A stretch of 64,000 bases of DNA from Prorocentrum cordatum (lineage: Eukaryota; Sar; Dinophyceae; Prorocentrales; Prorocentraceae): positions 133,067 to 197,066 of the forward strand of contig CAUYUJ010018553.1 of assembly GCA_963575745.1 (NCBI GenBank). The letters are read 5' to 3'. Positions 39,155 to 50,404 of the stretch are shown piece by piece. The notes beneath the pieces were generated by a model, which was given only the letters and a program-made list of their open reading frames with translations, searched no databases and had not been told where the DNA came from. The first letter of the stretch is position 1. Each line of letters begins with the position of its first letter. A program made the position numbers and the translations under genes.

Positions 39155-39320
39155 CGGAGGGCACCAACTATACACCAACACCGATCCTGGCCCAGGATCA
39201 CCCTGGGCCCAGGATCGGTGTATATGCCTTCTTGCGCAAGGCAGGAGGGCGTATACGCCGATCCTGGGCCCAGGGTGATCCTGGCCAGGATCGGTGTCGG
39301 TGTATAGTTGGTGCCTTCCT
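39155..39320. mobile_element. Foldback element with 7-bp target duplication
   Basis: Near-palindrome: GGGCACCAACTATACACC at the left, GGTGTATAGTTGGTGCC at the right, with paired CCGATCCTGGCCCAGGATCA and GGGTGATCCTGGCCAGGATC inside. AGAGCAT flanks it on both sides (39148-39154, 39321-39327). Confidence 0.82.
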
Positions 39321-39327
39321 AGAGCAT

Positions 39328-40330
39328 GCAGCTCTGCACGGGCGTGCAGGAGCCGCGCAGCCATGCGGAGTCCACGTAGATTGAAGCGGCCGGAAGACCG
39401 TGTAGTGATGCCGAAAGCCCGTGAGCAGCGCGGTCCTGGGACAGGATCTGGAGCGCTCGGAGTGGTGGTCCTTGTCAGGCAACGCGAGGACTCTGAACAG
39501 GCCGGTCGTGGAGAGGAAGGAGCAGACCCAGGCACCGCCGCGGATACGCACGGTTGGAGTTTGAGGGAAAGGCCGAGCAAGAAGAGAGGCCAGGAGCCAG
39601 CCAGAATTACCGGACGAAACTGGCGGATCAAAATGCTGGGATGAAAGAAACCACGGACCTGTCAGATTGAGAAAGCGTCGACAGTCGTGAGCCAAAAGTG
39701 GGCACACAGGGCCCAAAGACGCGCTCAACGAACGGCATTAAACACAAAATGGCATCGAAGCCAATAGCGCGTATGCGCAGGACTCTAATTCACCCTTACT
39801 CCCTATTTGTTCCGAATAGTGTGCGCATGCTTCCTTTGCGACGTAAAGGTCCAATGTTCGAGGTCATTGCCTCAGCCGCCTGGTCAGAGGCCTGGACGCC
39901 TGCATGCACTGGCGATACTCGTCCCATTGGTCGTATTGTTGCTTTCTTGCTATCATTGAAATAGTGTGTTGTTTTCCCACCTCTTGTTGCCTCGGATCCT
40001 TTTGTTCATCGCCTCTTCTTCCTCCTCCCTTGGCCCCGCTTCTCCTCGCTGCCCCCTGGCCGCTCGTCTCATCCAGGGTCCCTCCCCACTCGAACCCTCA
40101 ACGTGCATGGACGAACCCCTGAGGTGATGGAGGCGTTCCATAAGGACGGCGAGTTCTACGGTTCCTTATCCGCGGAGGGGAATGGGGGCGGTCGTCGTCG
40201 CCGTCCTCCCCGTCCCATTGCTCCTTGTCCAAGTCCGCCCTATCCGGAGGGGAATGGGGGCGCGTATGGCGGGCCGTAGGTCGGGTTACCGATCAGGAAG
40301 CTAGCGGTGGTGGGCTGGAAAGTATTGCGA
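39328..40330. other. Unassigned sequence
   Basis: Mixed composition. Several short open frames with no recognised motif, and no repeat family detected until the TACA array. Confidence 0.4.
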
Positions 40331-40347
40331 GAAGCGTGGGGGCAGTG

Positions 40348-40985
40348 AACACATACATACATACATACATACATACATACATACATGCATGCATACATAC
40401 ATACATACATACATACGTACATACATGCATACACACATACATACATATATACATACATGTATACAAACATACATGCCATACTATATATGTATATACATAC
40501 ATACATGCATGCATACAGACATGCATGCATACATACATGCATGCAGTCATACATACATACATATATACATACATACAGGCATACATACATACATACGTAC
40601 GTATACATACATACACACATACATACATACATACATACATACATACATACATACAGACATACAGACATACATGCACACATATCCACATACAGACATGCAC
40701 CCATACACGCATGCATACATACATTCATGCATGCATACAAACATACATACATGCATACATAACTACAAGCATATATGTATATGTATGCATACACACATGC
40801 ATACATATATACATACATACATGCATACATACATGCATATAACCGTATACATACACATATACATACATGAATATACATATACATACACACATATATACCT
40901 GCATGCATACACACATACATAAATGTATACATACACACATACATATATACATGCATGCATGCACGCATGCACATATGGACACAAC
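40348..40985 (+). repeat. TACA tetranucleotide microsatellite 1
   Basis: About 640 bp of TACATACA with scattered ATGC and GCAT interruptions. Spurious Tyr/Ile/His/Thr and Met/Cys/Val/Tyr ORFs follow. Confidence 0.97.
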
Positions 40986-41860
40986 CATTCACAGCATTAT
41001 ACACGCAACCATTCACGGCGCACCGGGTCCGGGGGCCCGGAGCCGGGACCCCGACCACAAATGTGGGCCCCGGGGGGCCCGGAGGCTCGTCGGACCGCCG
41101 GACGCCGTCCAAGATCGTTCGCAGGCGGCTTCGGAACGCGCTCCGATGGCTCCAGATGCCTTCCAAGACGCCTGTCATGACACCAAGAAGGTCCCAGAAG
41201 CCTCCAAGACGCTCCGAGAGGCAGCCCAAGAGAGGCCCAAGAAGCAAAAATCGTGCCATTCCTATGGGAAAACGTATATTTTTCGCATGTTCGCCTCTTG
41301 GGCTTTCACCGCGTCCAAGACGGCCCAAGAGGCGCCCAAGACCGCCCCAAGACGGCCCAAGAAGCTTCCAAGAGGGCCCCAGGACAGCCCAAGAGGGCCC
41401 CAAGACGGCCCAAGAGGCGCCCAAGATGGCCCAAGAGGGCCCCAAGACGGGCCCAAGAGGGGGCCCAGAGGGGGACCACGAACCGCAAGCTCGAGCCTTC
41501 CGCCCCAAGAGGCCGCCAGGAGGCCCCAAGGAGGCCCCTCAAGAGGCCCCAGGAGACCCCCAAGAGGCCCAAAGGAGGCCCCGAGAAGCCCCAAATCGGC
41601 CCCCAAAATGCTTCGAACCTGCTTCCAGGAGGCCCCCGACAGGTTCAAAGGCTCCCGAGAAGCTACGTCAAACTCCCAGCGAGCGGCCGGACGAGGCCCC
41701 CCACAAAATCACAAGAGGGTTCGGTTCCAGTATTTGTATCCTTCAGCGCTCTCTAGCCTTCTTCCCCCTGCCCCCTTCCCTGCGACTTTCGTTGACTCAA
41801 GCTCGCCTCCTAGCTAGAACCTAAGCGCGCGCGAAGCGCGCGCGTGGTTCTAGTTTATAT
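40986..41860 (+). repeat. Microrepeat block between the two TACA arrays
   Basis: 41100-41690 is the CCAAGACGGCCCAAGAGGCC microrepeat (minus orientation of the 17-19 kb array). It is preceded by GGTCCGGGGGCCCGG-rich sequence and followed by a C-rich patch and a GCGCGCGCGAAGCGCGCGCG hairpin at 41825-41845. Confidence 0.75.
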
Positions 41861-41862
41861 AT

Positions 41863-42228
41863 ATATATACAAATATACATGCATACATGCATGCATGCAT
41901 GCATCTATATACATACATACATACATACATACATACATACATACATACATACATACATACATACATACATACATACATACATACACATACATACATACAT
42001 ACATACATACATACATACATACATACATACATACATAAATAAATACATACATACATACATACATACATACACACATACATACATACATACATATATACAT
42101 ACATACATATATACACACATACATACACACATACATATATACCTACATACATACATACATACATACATACATACATACATGCCATACATACATACATACA
42201 TACATACATACATACATACATACATACA

Positions 42229-42256
<28 letters not shown>
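41863..42256 (+). repeat. TACA tetranucleotide microsatellite 2
   Basis: Purer TACA array of about 390 bp, same phase and strand as the array at 40348-40985. Confidence 0.97.
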
Positions 42257-42259
<3 letters not shown>

Positions 42260-42690
42260 GGTAGGGTGGTTCGCAAGATATGTGTTGGATATTCCCCGCG
42301 TTGTTTTGTTACCCTCGTTACGTTGTCTCTTTCTTTGCGTAGCTTTTCCGCGTGATCCTTTGCCGTGGTTCTCTGGACGGGGATTTCGATTCAGAGCTGT
42401 CCGATCTCTGGCCTGTTGGAAATCCGATTTCCAGAGGACGCGTGAGGCTGGGCATGCAGCTGGGCGTCGGGCTGGGCGCCGGGCTGGGCAGGCGCAGGGC
42501 ACAGCGTCGCCTGGGGCGTTGGAGAGGGCTTCGGATGGATCGCCCGGAGGGGCGCCTGGGCGGGCAGCAGGAAGGGCGGAGGGACGGGCGCCAGGGGGGG
42601 GCCTGGAGGGCTGCGCGCAGGGCAGTGCGCTGAGCAGGGCGCAGGGCTGGAGGTGAGGCATGGCGGCGAAGGCATCGCCAAACTTAGCGT
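42257..42690 (-). repeat. GGGCTGGGCG microrepeat zone
   Basis: From about 42440 the words GGGCTGGGC, GCAGGGC and GGGCGCC recur every 10-20 bp. The same words continue inside the PPR-like gene as linkers between repeats. The first 180 bp is unassigned. Confidence 0.6.
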
Positions 42691-42695
42691 CGGGG

Positions 42696-44814
42696 TCAGC
42701 GCTGCCGCGACGCTGCAAGGCGCCTGGAAGGGCGGCAGGAGGGGCGGGCTGGGCGGGAGGCTGGGCGTGCGGCATGGGTCAAAGCGCGGCGCTCCTCGGC
42801 GGCCCCTCCAGCGCCCCCGGCGGCCTGGCGGGCGTGGCGGCCACAGATCGAGCTATAGCTATGCTGGGGGCGCCTGAGGCGGCGTCGGGCTGGGCGAAGG
42901 ATTGGGCTATGCTCCAAGGAGGGGGCGAAAGCCTGGGCGTGAGGCAGGGCGCCGGGCTGGGCCTTGGTCTGGACGTCGCTGATGCTGGCGCTGTAGCTGA
43001 TCGCGTCGGGCTTGGAGTCCGAAGCCAGCATCTCGCCGAGCAGCGGCAGGACCTGGCATTCGCGGATCCCCACATGGTAGCTGATCGTGCTGGGCTCACC
43101 CTGTCCAATATCGCTGATTACGGCCCGCACTGTAGCTGGTTGCGCGTGACACCTCACACTCGCCGACCCTGCCACTGTAGCTGATCGCACTGGGCGTCAC
43201 CTCCACCGCCCGCGCATCGCTGAGCAGCGGCGCAGCCCACTGCAAGTGCGCCCGAATAACGCACCCGCTGATGCCAGCATTGCAGCTGATCGTATTGGGC
43301 CCGCAGTTTGTGGCTAGCACCGTGCTGAGCAAAGCGGCAGGGCCCGCTGCCACTGCTCTCCGACCTCGCACTGGTAGCTGATCCCGTCGCTGTAGCTGAT
43401 GATCGCGTAGGGCTGGGCGCACGGTGAGGCGTCGGAAGGGGCGAGGGGCTGGGCGTCCTGCAGGGTGGAGGGGTGGGCGGAGCCGGGGGGGTGAGGCTTG
43501 ACGTCGGGCGGCGGGGCGGAGGGCTGGGCGTAGGGCTGGGCGCAGGATTAAACTTTTGCCTCCACAGTGGAGATCAACGTCTCGTTGAGAAGTGCCATGG
43601 CTCGCTGTCCCCGCGCTTCAGGCTCGCACCCGTTGATCATGGCACTGTAGCTGATCACGTTGGGCCAGGCAAAAGTGTGGCGCCGGGCAGGGCAGAGGGC
43701 TCGGCGTCCGAAGCCAGCTTGGAGACCACAATTTCGCTGAGCAGCGTCATGGCCCAATGCCACTGCTCTCCAATCTCGCAGCCGCTGATCCCCGCACTGT
43801 AGCTGATCGCGTTGGGCGCCGCCGCTGCAACCAGCGTGCCGGCGTGCGGCGGCCTGTCCCTTTGTAGCAGCATCTCCATTCTCACGGTCACGGATCCCAC
43901 CACAGTAATTGATTGCGTCGGTTCAAGCTATCTACTGGCATTCCGCTGAGCAGCGGCGCGGCCCGCTGCCACTGTTCTCCAACTTCGTATCCGCGGATCC
44001 AGGCACTGCAGCTGATGACATTGGAATGGGCGTGGAGTGAATTTTCGGGAGGGGCGGAAGGCGGAGCGTCGCGCGAGGTGGAGGGGCAGACAGAGGGCTG
44101 GGCGAAGGGCATGGCGACAGGTGGCAGGGTGAAGGAAGGGGCGTCGGGCTCCAGCTTGGAAACCAGCCTCTCGAAGAGCAGCGTCGCGGCCTGCTGCCAT
44201 TGCTCACCAACCTCAAGCTCGCTGGTTCCAGCGCTGCAGCTGAGCACATTGGGCTGGGCGCAGGGAAATGAGATTTCGGGCAGGCCGGGGGGCTGGGCGT
44301 CGAGAAGGGAGCTGGGCAGGGCGTTGGGCTGGGCGCAGGGCTGCGCGACGACGTCGGGCAGGTGGCTCTTCATATCCCTCGTGCGCCTTCCAGCGCCGCC
44401 GCCGGCCGCGGCGGCAGCGCAGCGCGCCGCAGCCGCAGCGTCCCCAGCCGCCCGCGGCCGCGCGGCCCTCCGCCCTCGAGGCGGCAGGCCCGCCTCCGCC
44501 AGCGGCGGCGGCAGCGGCCGGGGGCACGGCAGCATCGGCCGCGGCCTCGGCGGCGCCGGAGGCCGCGGCGGCGCGGCCCGGGGCGCGCGCGGCGGCCGCG
44601 GCGGCGGCCGTGGCGGGGCCGATCTCCGGGCCTCGCGGCAGCGGCCGCTGCGGCGTCCCTCGAGGCAGGGCGGCCTCGGGCCAGAAGCTGCGGAGCCGTA
44701 CGCGGGCGCACGCGCGTGTTCCTCCAGCGGCCGAGCGACAGCACCACAGCGAGCAGCAGAGCTGGACACGCTGAGTTCGAGTACCACCTGACACTGCAGA
44801 TATGGGGGGGACCT

Positions 44815-44847
<33 letters not shown>
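42696..44847 (-). pseudogene. PPR-like repeat protein gene, degenerate
   Basis: On the minus strand at least eight pentatricopeptide-like units are seen, of the dinoflagellate type xxISYSAxISxCExGxQWxxAxxLLxE: NVLSCSAGTSELEVGEQW (about 44260-44160), NVISCSAWIRGYEVGEQWQR (44030-43930), NAISYSAGISGCEIGEQWHW (43826-43740), NVISYSAMINGCEPEARGQR (43676-43590), AIISYSDGISYQCEVGEQW (43415-43345), NTISCNAGISGCVI, SAISYSGRVGECEV and DAISYSASISDVQT. The frame changes several times (near 43905, 43670, 43420 and 43190), so it is probably inactive or heavily spliced. The N-terminal 150 residues are Arg/Pro/Ala-rich and begin in a CA microsatellite, which is unlikely to be translated. PPR proteins normally bind organelle RNA. 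Units are separated by AQPxxxPx linkers made from the GGGCTGGGC word. Confidence 0.65.

Positions 44848-44852
<5 letters not shown>
44818..44852 (+). repeat. CA microsatellite
   Basis: ACACAC tract flanked by CTGCAGTGGCCGAGTGACGC-type sequence. A second short CA run lies at 45000-45014. Confidence 0.95.
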
Positions 44853-44854
<2 letters not shown>

Positions 44855-46065
44855 CTCTACTGCAGTGGCCGAGTGACGCCACTACAGTGAGGTCTCAGGC
44901 GGGGCCCGCTTAGCGTCAGTTCCGTTTGACGTTGCAGATCAGAGGGCAACGCAAGACGAGACACGCGCAGAAAACGATTGGCGGCCGCGCCAGGCGAGCA
45001 CACACACACACACACTTTTTAGTTATCGGTGCAGAGGAACCTCAGGCGCGGTCGGCAGGTGGAGGTGAAAAATTGCGAACGAACTTGGTTGAACGCGCAG
45101 TGATGAAATAATCCAGCCACGGCCATGCAGATTGGTGGTGGTGGGGGGAAAAGGAGGCACTTCAAAGCCAAATGGCAGCGGCCAGTCATCCCTCGGAGTG
45201 TGGCTCGACGCCAGGTGTTGCAGCATGGGCAGCAGTTCGGTAAGAATTAGCCAGTGGGGCGGGGTTGCAACCTGCAAAGCTGCCAGGCCAGCCGATTGGC
45301 TGGGCAACGCAGAATGCAATGGCCAGGCGAGACGATGCGTAGGGTGCGACCCTACGAACGGATAGCGCAAAGCGATTGCATGGGCGGAGCGCTAGACCTA
45401 CAGGCCGCGGCAACACCACCACAGTGAACTCGATGTTAAGACAAGACTGGTGGGGACGGAACACGCACATGCGGGGCCGAAACCAGCCACATTCGCCATG
45501 CCGTAAAATTTTTGGCAAACAGCAAAGCCACCAAGAGAGGCCAGTGTCAGTTACACGTCCGGGCTGGCCGAAAACAAGCTGCAACGGAGGCGCCGACCGA
45601 AGTAGATTGGTAGGGTGCCGTCCGAGCAGCACGATAAAGACGCGAGATGCGCTGTACGCACCGACGTCCAGGTTGCCACCAAATCGACCAAAGACGTCCC
45701 ATAGAGGAGGAAGACAAGAGGATGAGGAGGAGGAGGAGGAGGAGGAGAAGCAGAACGAGTGTAAACCCAAGAGGCATCAACGATGTTGGAATAAACCCTC
45801 CCCCCAAGCTCCCTCGTTATAGGCCCCTACAACGGTTCATTGTTACTGAAGGAACTGCCTCGGTGGAAGGCAACTGCTTGCAGACCCTGAAGCATGCCAG
45901 AATAATGTTCTCGGGATTCCAGCGCCACGGATCAACATGACTGTTGCGTCTTGACGATTCCGCATCGTGCCAGAACGCGAATCGTGGGTCTTGAGCACCG
46001 CCAATCAACAGAGCTTGTGCACACTCATAAGCCTGAATGCTTCCAAAACACAATTTCTGGTACGT
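44853..46065. other. Unassigned sequence with an AGG tract
   Basis: No gene recognised. An AGG run lies at about 45717-45750. Open frames (for example 45376-45822 plus) lack recognisable features. Confidence 0.4.
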
Positions 46066-46530
46066 TGATGATGGAAATCCGTAAAACCCTTGCGAATTTT
46101 AGAGCGGCATTATGGCGAGAGCCCAATCCGTGAAACTCTTGCAAGTTGTTCAGACGAGTGCGCGCGGCGCTAAGGTGAGAGCCACATTTTGATCACGACG
46201 CGCCCTCAATCCGTGAACGGCTTCCAGTTTTTCAGACGAGTGTACGCGGCGCTCAGGCGAGAGCCACATTTTGAAAACGACGCGCCCTCAATCCGCGAAG
46301 CTTTTGCAGATGTTTAAAATAAATGTGCGCGGTGTTAAGACGAAAGCCACATTTTGAAAAGGAACCGTCCTCAATCCGTGAAACTTTGTCAAATGTTTAA
46401 GGCGAGAGCAACATTTTGAAAGCCACTCCGCCCTGAATCCGCGAAGCCCTTGCAAATTTTAAAACGGGTGTGCGCAGCGCGAAGGCGAGAACCACATTTT
46501 GAAAACGACGTGCCCTCAATCCGCAATTTG
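46066..46530 (+). repeat. Degenerate 65-82 bp tandem repeat, ~6 copies
   Basis: Each unit holds CCCTCAATCCG(T/C)GAA, CTTTTGCAAATTTT, a GCGCGGCG(C/T)TAAGGCGAGA word and GCCACATTTTGAAAACGA, near 46130, 46200, 46275, 46350, 46415 and 46500. A related single copy lies at 47868-47950, on the far side of the satellite. Confidence 0.85.
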
Positions 46531-46629
46531 TTCAATTTGTCCCAACCATTATGTGGTTTTGGGTCCTCGTTTTGAAGAGACGGTCCCCGCGTTCCTCTTC
46601 TCCTCCTCCCCCTCCTCCCCCTCCTCCCT

Positions 46630-47810
46630 TCCCTCCTCCTTCTTCCATGCGTTTCACCCACCCAGCACAGCGCTTCGTGGCCCCATAGGGAGCTCCATTG
46701 AATCCCCCAATGGGACCGCCCGCATGCGTCCGCCACCACCCAGCACAGCCCTTGCTCCCTGCGCTTCACCCACCCACTACAGCGCTTCGTGGCCCCATAG
46801 GGAGCTCCACGGAAGGTCCCGGTGGCACCGCCCGCATGCGCCGCCACCACCCAACACGGCCCTTGTTCCTTGCGTTTCACCCACCCAGTACAGCGTTTGG
46901 TGCCCCATTGGGGGCTCCACCGAAGGTCCCAGTGGCACCGCCCGCATGCGTACGCCACCACCCAGCACAGCCCTTGCTCACTGCGTTTCACCCACCCACT
47001 ACAGCGCTTCGTGGCCCCATAGGGAGCTCCACGGAAGGTCCCGGTGGCACCGACCGCATGCGTCCGCCACCACCCAACACAGCCCTTGCTCCCTGCGTTT
47101 TTCCCGCGCAGTACAGCGCTTCGTGGCCCCATAGGGAGCTCCATTGAATCCCCCAATGGGACCGCCCGCATGCGTCCGCCACCACCCAGCACAGCCCTTG
47201 CTCCCTGCGCTTCACCCACCCACTACAGCGCTTCGTGGCCCCATAGGGAGCTCCACGGAAGGTCCCGGTGGCACCGCCCGCATGCGCCGCCACCACCCAA
47301 CACGGCCCTTGTTCCTTGCGTTTCACCCACCCAGTACAGCGTTTGGTGCCCCATTGGGGGCTCCACCGAAGGTCCCAGTGGCACCGCCCGCATGCGTCCG
47401 CCACCACCCAGCACAGCCCTTGCTCATTGCGTTTCACCCACCCAGTACAGCGCTTCGTGGCCACATAGGGAGATCCACCGCACCGCCCGCATGCGTCCGC
47501 CACCACCCAGTACAGCCATTGCTCCCTTCGTTTCACCCACCCAGTACAGCGCTTCGTGGCCCCATAGGGGGCCCTACCGAAAGTCCCAGTGGCACCGCCC
47601 GCATGCGTCCGCCACCACCCAGCACAGCCCTTGCTCCCTGCGTTTCACCCACCCAGTACAGCTTTTCGTGGCCCCATAGGGAACTCCACGGAAGGTCCCA
47701 GTGGCACCGCCCGCGTGCGTCCGCCACCACCCAACACGGCCCTTGTTCCCTGCGCTTCGCCCACCCAGTACAGCGTTTCGTGGCCCCATAAAGAGCGCCA
47801 CCGGCGAAGA
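46630..47810 (+). repeat. 111-bp satellite, ~10 copies, with 446-bp higher-order unit
   Basis: Units contain CACCCACCCAGTACAGCGCT, TTCGTGGCCCCATAGGGAGC, CCGCCCGCATGCGTCCGCCA and CCACCCAGCACAGCCCTTGC. The 446-bp block from about 46692 recurs almost without change from 47138, so four monomers form one higher-order unit. 111 bp equals 37 codons, which explains the long repetitive ORFs on both strands (for example WVKRREQGLCWVVADACGRC on the minus strand). I do not consider these genes without expression evidence. Confidence 0.92.
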
Positions 47811-49688
47811 TGTTCACAACTGCGGTATTCACAACTGCATATGGTTGGGTCCTTCGCCAGGCTAATTTAAGACGAATGCGCGCGGCGCTAAGGCGAGAGC
47901 CACATGTTGGATACTACCCGCCCTCCATATGCGAAGCTTTTGCCAACGCTTAAGTTTCAGAGTCATAAGTGGTAAGGATGTCTCAGGCGAAACGCACAGC
48001 CCGCCCTAAAAACGGACCTCGGGGTGCGACACGGAGAAATTATTTATATTTAGAAGGAGAAGGAATGGAGGAGGAGGAGGAGGAGGAGGAAGAGGAAGAA
48101 AAACAAGGGCACAAAAGAGGTGTACCACGCTGGCGAACACCGCCAGCGTGCACGCAAAAGCGGTTCAACCCCCCGCAGTGGGGACGACCCGGAAGGAGGG
48201 GGAGGGGGAAGGGGGGGGGACCAGAGCCAGCAGGGGCACAGGCAGGAGTGGAGCCAGGAGAGACGACGGCGGGGGACCCCACGACGCGGCCGAGGCCACG
48301 ACCGACCGACGACGGCGACGACCGAGCGAGCCCCGCGACCCACGAGGAGGAGGAAGGGACCGACGAGCCACCGCGGAGGGGAGCGCCGCCGGAGGGGTGG
48401 CGGGAACGCCACGCCACAACCGACAGAAAACAAAACGCCACAGGGCCTGAGGCCAAGAGTGGCGAAGCCAGGGAGATTGAAACACATGTGGAACACGGCA
48501 ACGTCAGGAAGCGACAGATCGGCGCGTGCCCAGAGCGACTAATCGCAGAGCGTGGGTGAAGGCAAGGCATTGCCTCAGACCAGCTCGCGCCGTCGTTCGC
48601 AGCACAATGTTGCCCTCGAACATCCTGTCGGCCTCGATCCCCCTCCTCTGGGACATATAAACCTGCCGAAACATGGGTGGGGGACATGGGCGAAACTAGA
48701 GTAGTGAGTAGCAGGGCACAACCGGCGACGAATCGGTGTGTGACTGGAGCGACTGATGGTGTGTCCAAGGACAAAACAGCCACAGATCGGTGTTTGTCCG
48801 GTGATTGACCGCCTGACACAGGAGAAGACTGCACCGCGGTGCCCCACTCACATGCTGCGAAGAAATCGTGCAGGAGACTCACATAGTGCCACCGTGGGTT
48901 CAGCGTGTTGCCGCCGAGTTGCGCGCAGTGAGCTCTCCAAGCCATCTTGTTCTGGCCCCCCAGCCGCCTGATGCGGGCCGCGAGCTGTTTCTTGGAGGCG
49001 CCCGCCAGGCCAGCCAGGTGCCCGGCCGAGTCAGGGCCCTCGGCTGCTTCGGGCTGGCCAATCGGGCCTGCCTAGGCTGGCGGGGCGCAGGTGCCAGCTG
49101 GCTGCCCACCACGCATTGGTAGGAAGTATAGACAGTCGATCACTACCTGTCGTGGGACCATTTCTGGGCGAGCTCGCCCCTTCCCTTGTTTTCTGTAGTC
49201 CATGTGAAGTGACCCCAGCGTTCACGAGTCCACGTGGAGTCAGCCCACGCCTCCTTGACCATCAGTCAAAGGTCGCTCTGCGCTCGCCGGGCGAGGCGAG
49301 GTCTGTCTCCAGACGGTACCTCCGCAGCGGGCGCACGCGTCATGATCGGTGGGGGACTGGTGGGAGGCACGCGTCTGTCGTGCGCTGCCGCCTCTGCCGC
49401 CCGCAGCGACGGCTGCCACTCTGCAGTCCGCGACGCAGCCGCCAAGACAGCACGCGCGGGAGGACTCTGCACTTCAGCTCACGCACTGGAGTCGCCCGCC
49501 GCAATGCTGTCCGAACGATGCACGCGGCTGCCCTTTGCCTGGGCTGGCGGTTCCATGGTCTCACTGGCGGGCGCGGACCAGGAAGGTGCCGGCGAGCTTG
49601 CCTGACCGTCCGCGCCTGTCAGGGAGTCGACGGCGTCGTCCTCGTGGTCCGCCCACCGGAGACGTTGGACCATTTCGCTCGAGGGGCT
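47811..49688. other. Unassigned sequence, possible unrecognised ORF
   Basis: A plus frame begins at 47978 (ATGTCTCAGGCG) and runs to a TGA near 48559 through a poly-Glu made by an AGG tract (48063-48095), then Gly/Pro/Arg-rich sequence. I see no domain. The rest (48560-49688) has no convincing gene. Confidence 0.35.
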
Positions 49689-49693
49689 TTCTC

Positions 49694-49899
49694 TTGGTGG
49701 TCTCCAAACCAGGTGGTGAGACACCCGGTGGTGACCCCGATTCCCCCAAAAAATAATTCTGGGTCACCACCGGGTTTGGGGACACGCGGTCGCCACGAGG
49801 TTTTGCGTTTCCTGGGCCAGCCAGCGCTCGAAAACCATTACCCCAATCGCCCAAAACTCACCACCGGGTGTTCTCACCACCACGTTTGGGGACCACCAA
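49694..49899. mobile_element. MITE with ~42-bp inverted ends and 5-bp target duplication
   Basis: Left end TTGGTGGTCTCCAAACCAGG, right end CGTTTGGGGACCACCAA. The arms continue through GGTGGTGAGA and ACCCGGTGGTGA. TTCTC flanks both sides (49689-49693, 49900-49904). The interior has a further inverted pair (GGTGGTGACCCC and GGGTCACCACC). Confidence 0.88.
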
Positions 49900-50404
49900 T
49901 TCTCCGCCCTCATGCGTCCGCCCGCTGCCGCACTGCTCGACCAGGCCCAGACACTGTCGCGGTCGTGCGACGCAGGCCGCAGCGGCGCAAAGCGGCCCTC
50001 AGCAGCAAGGCGGCGCAGGGCAAGCTCGCCATGCCACTCTGGGTCTGGGCTGCTGTCGTTAGGCAGAGATTGGTCGGAGAAATATGGATCGAGGTATCCT
50101 TCCTCCTCATCCCTCTAAGATCTCCGAGCGTCATCCGTCTCGTCCCTATCCGATTGGGATTGGACGGGGACTCCACTTGGATGGAAAGGGGGCGTCGGTG
50201 AGTCTAGGGTCTGCCGTCCTGGCTCCCCAAGGGTTACCACCCCGCATCATCCAGGGACTGGTGGGCATAACTCACGCAATATCGACAGGATTGGTGATGT
50301 AGCGTCGACAATATTGTTGGTGCAACGTCGACAAGATTGGCGGTGTGCACAGCATCTACATGGAAAGTTTGGCAGGAGGCGTCCTGCGTCACGATCGGTG
50401 TCAT
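49900..50404. other. Unassigned sequence
   Basis: No gene recognised. A short GTCGACA-type word recurs three times near 50280-50340 (ATCGACAGGATTGGTG, GTCGACAATATTGTTGG, GTCGACAAGATTGGCGG). Confidence 0.4.

Noticed and set aside
40225-42355. Many Tyr/Ile/His/Thr and Met/Cys/Val ORFs
   Set aside because: Translations of the TACA arrays in different frames; no stops because the repeat lacks them.
46389-47836. Repetitive ORFs on both strands (37-residue period)
   Set aside because: 111 bp is a multiple of three, so the satellite stays open in several frames; no independent coding evidence.
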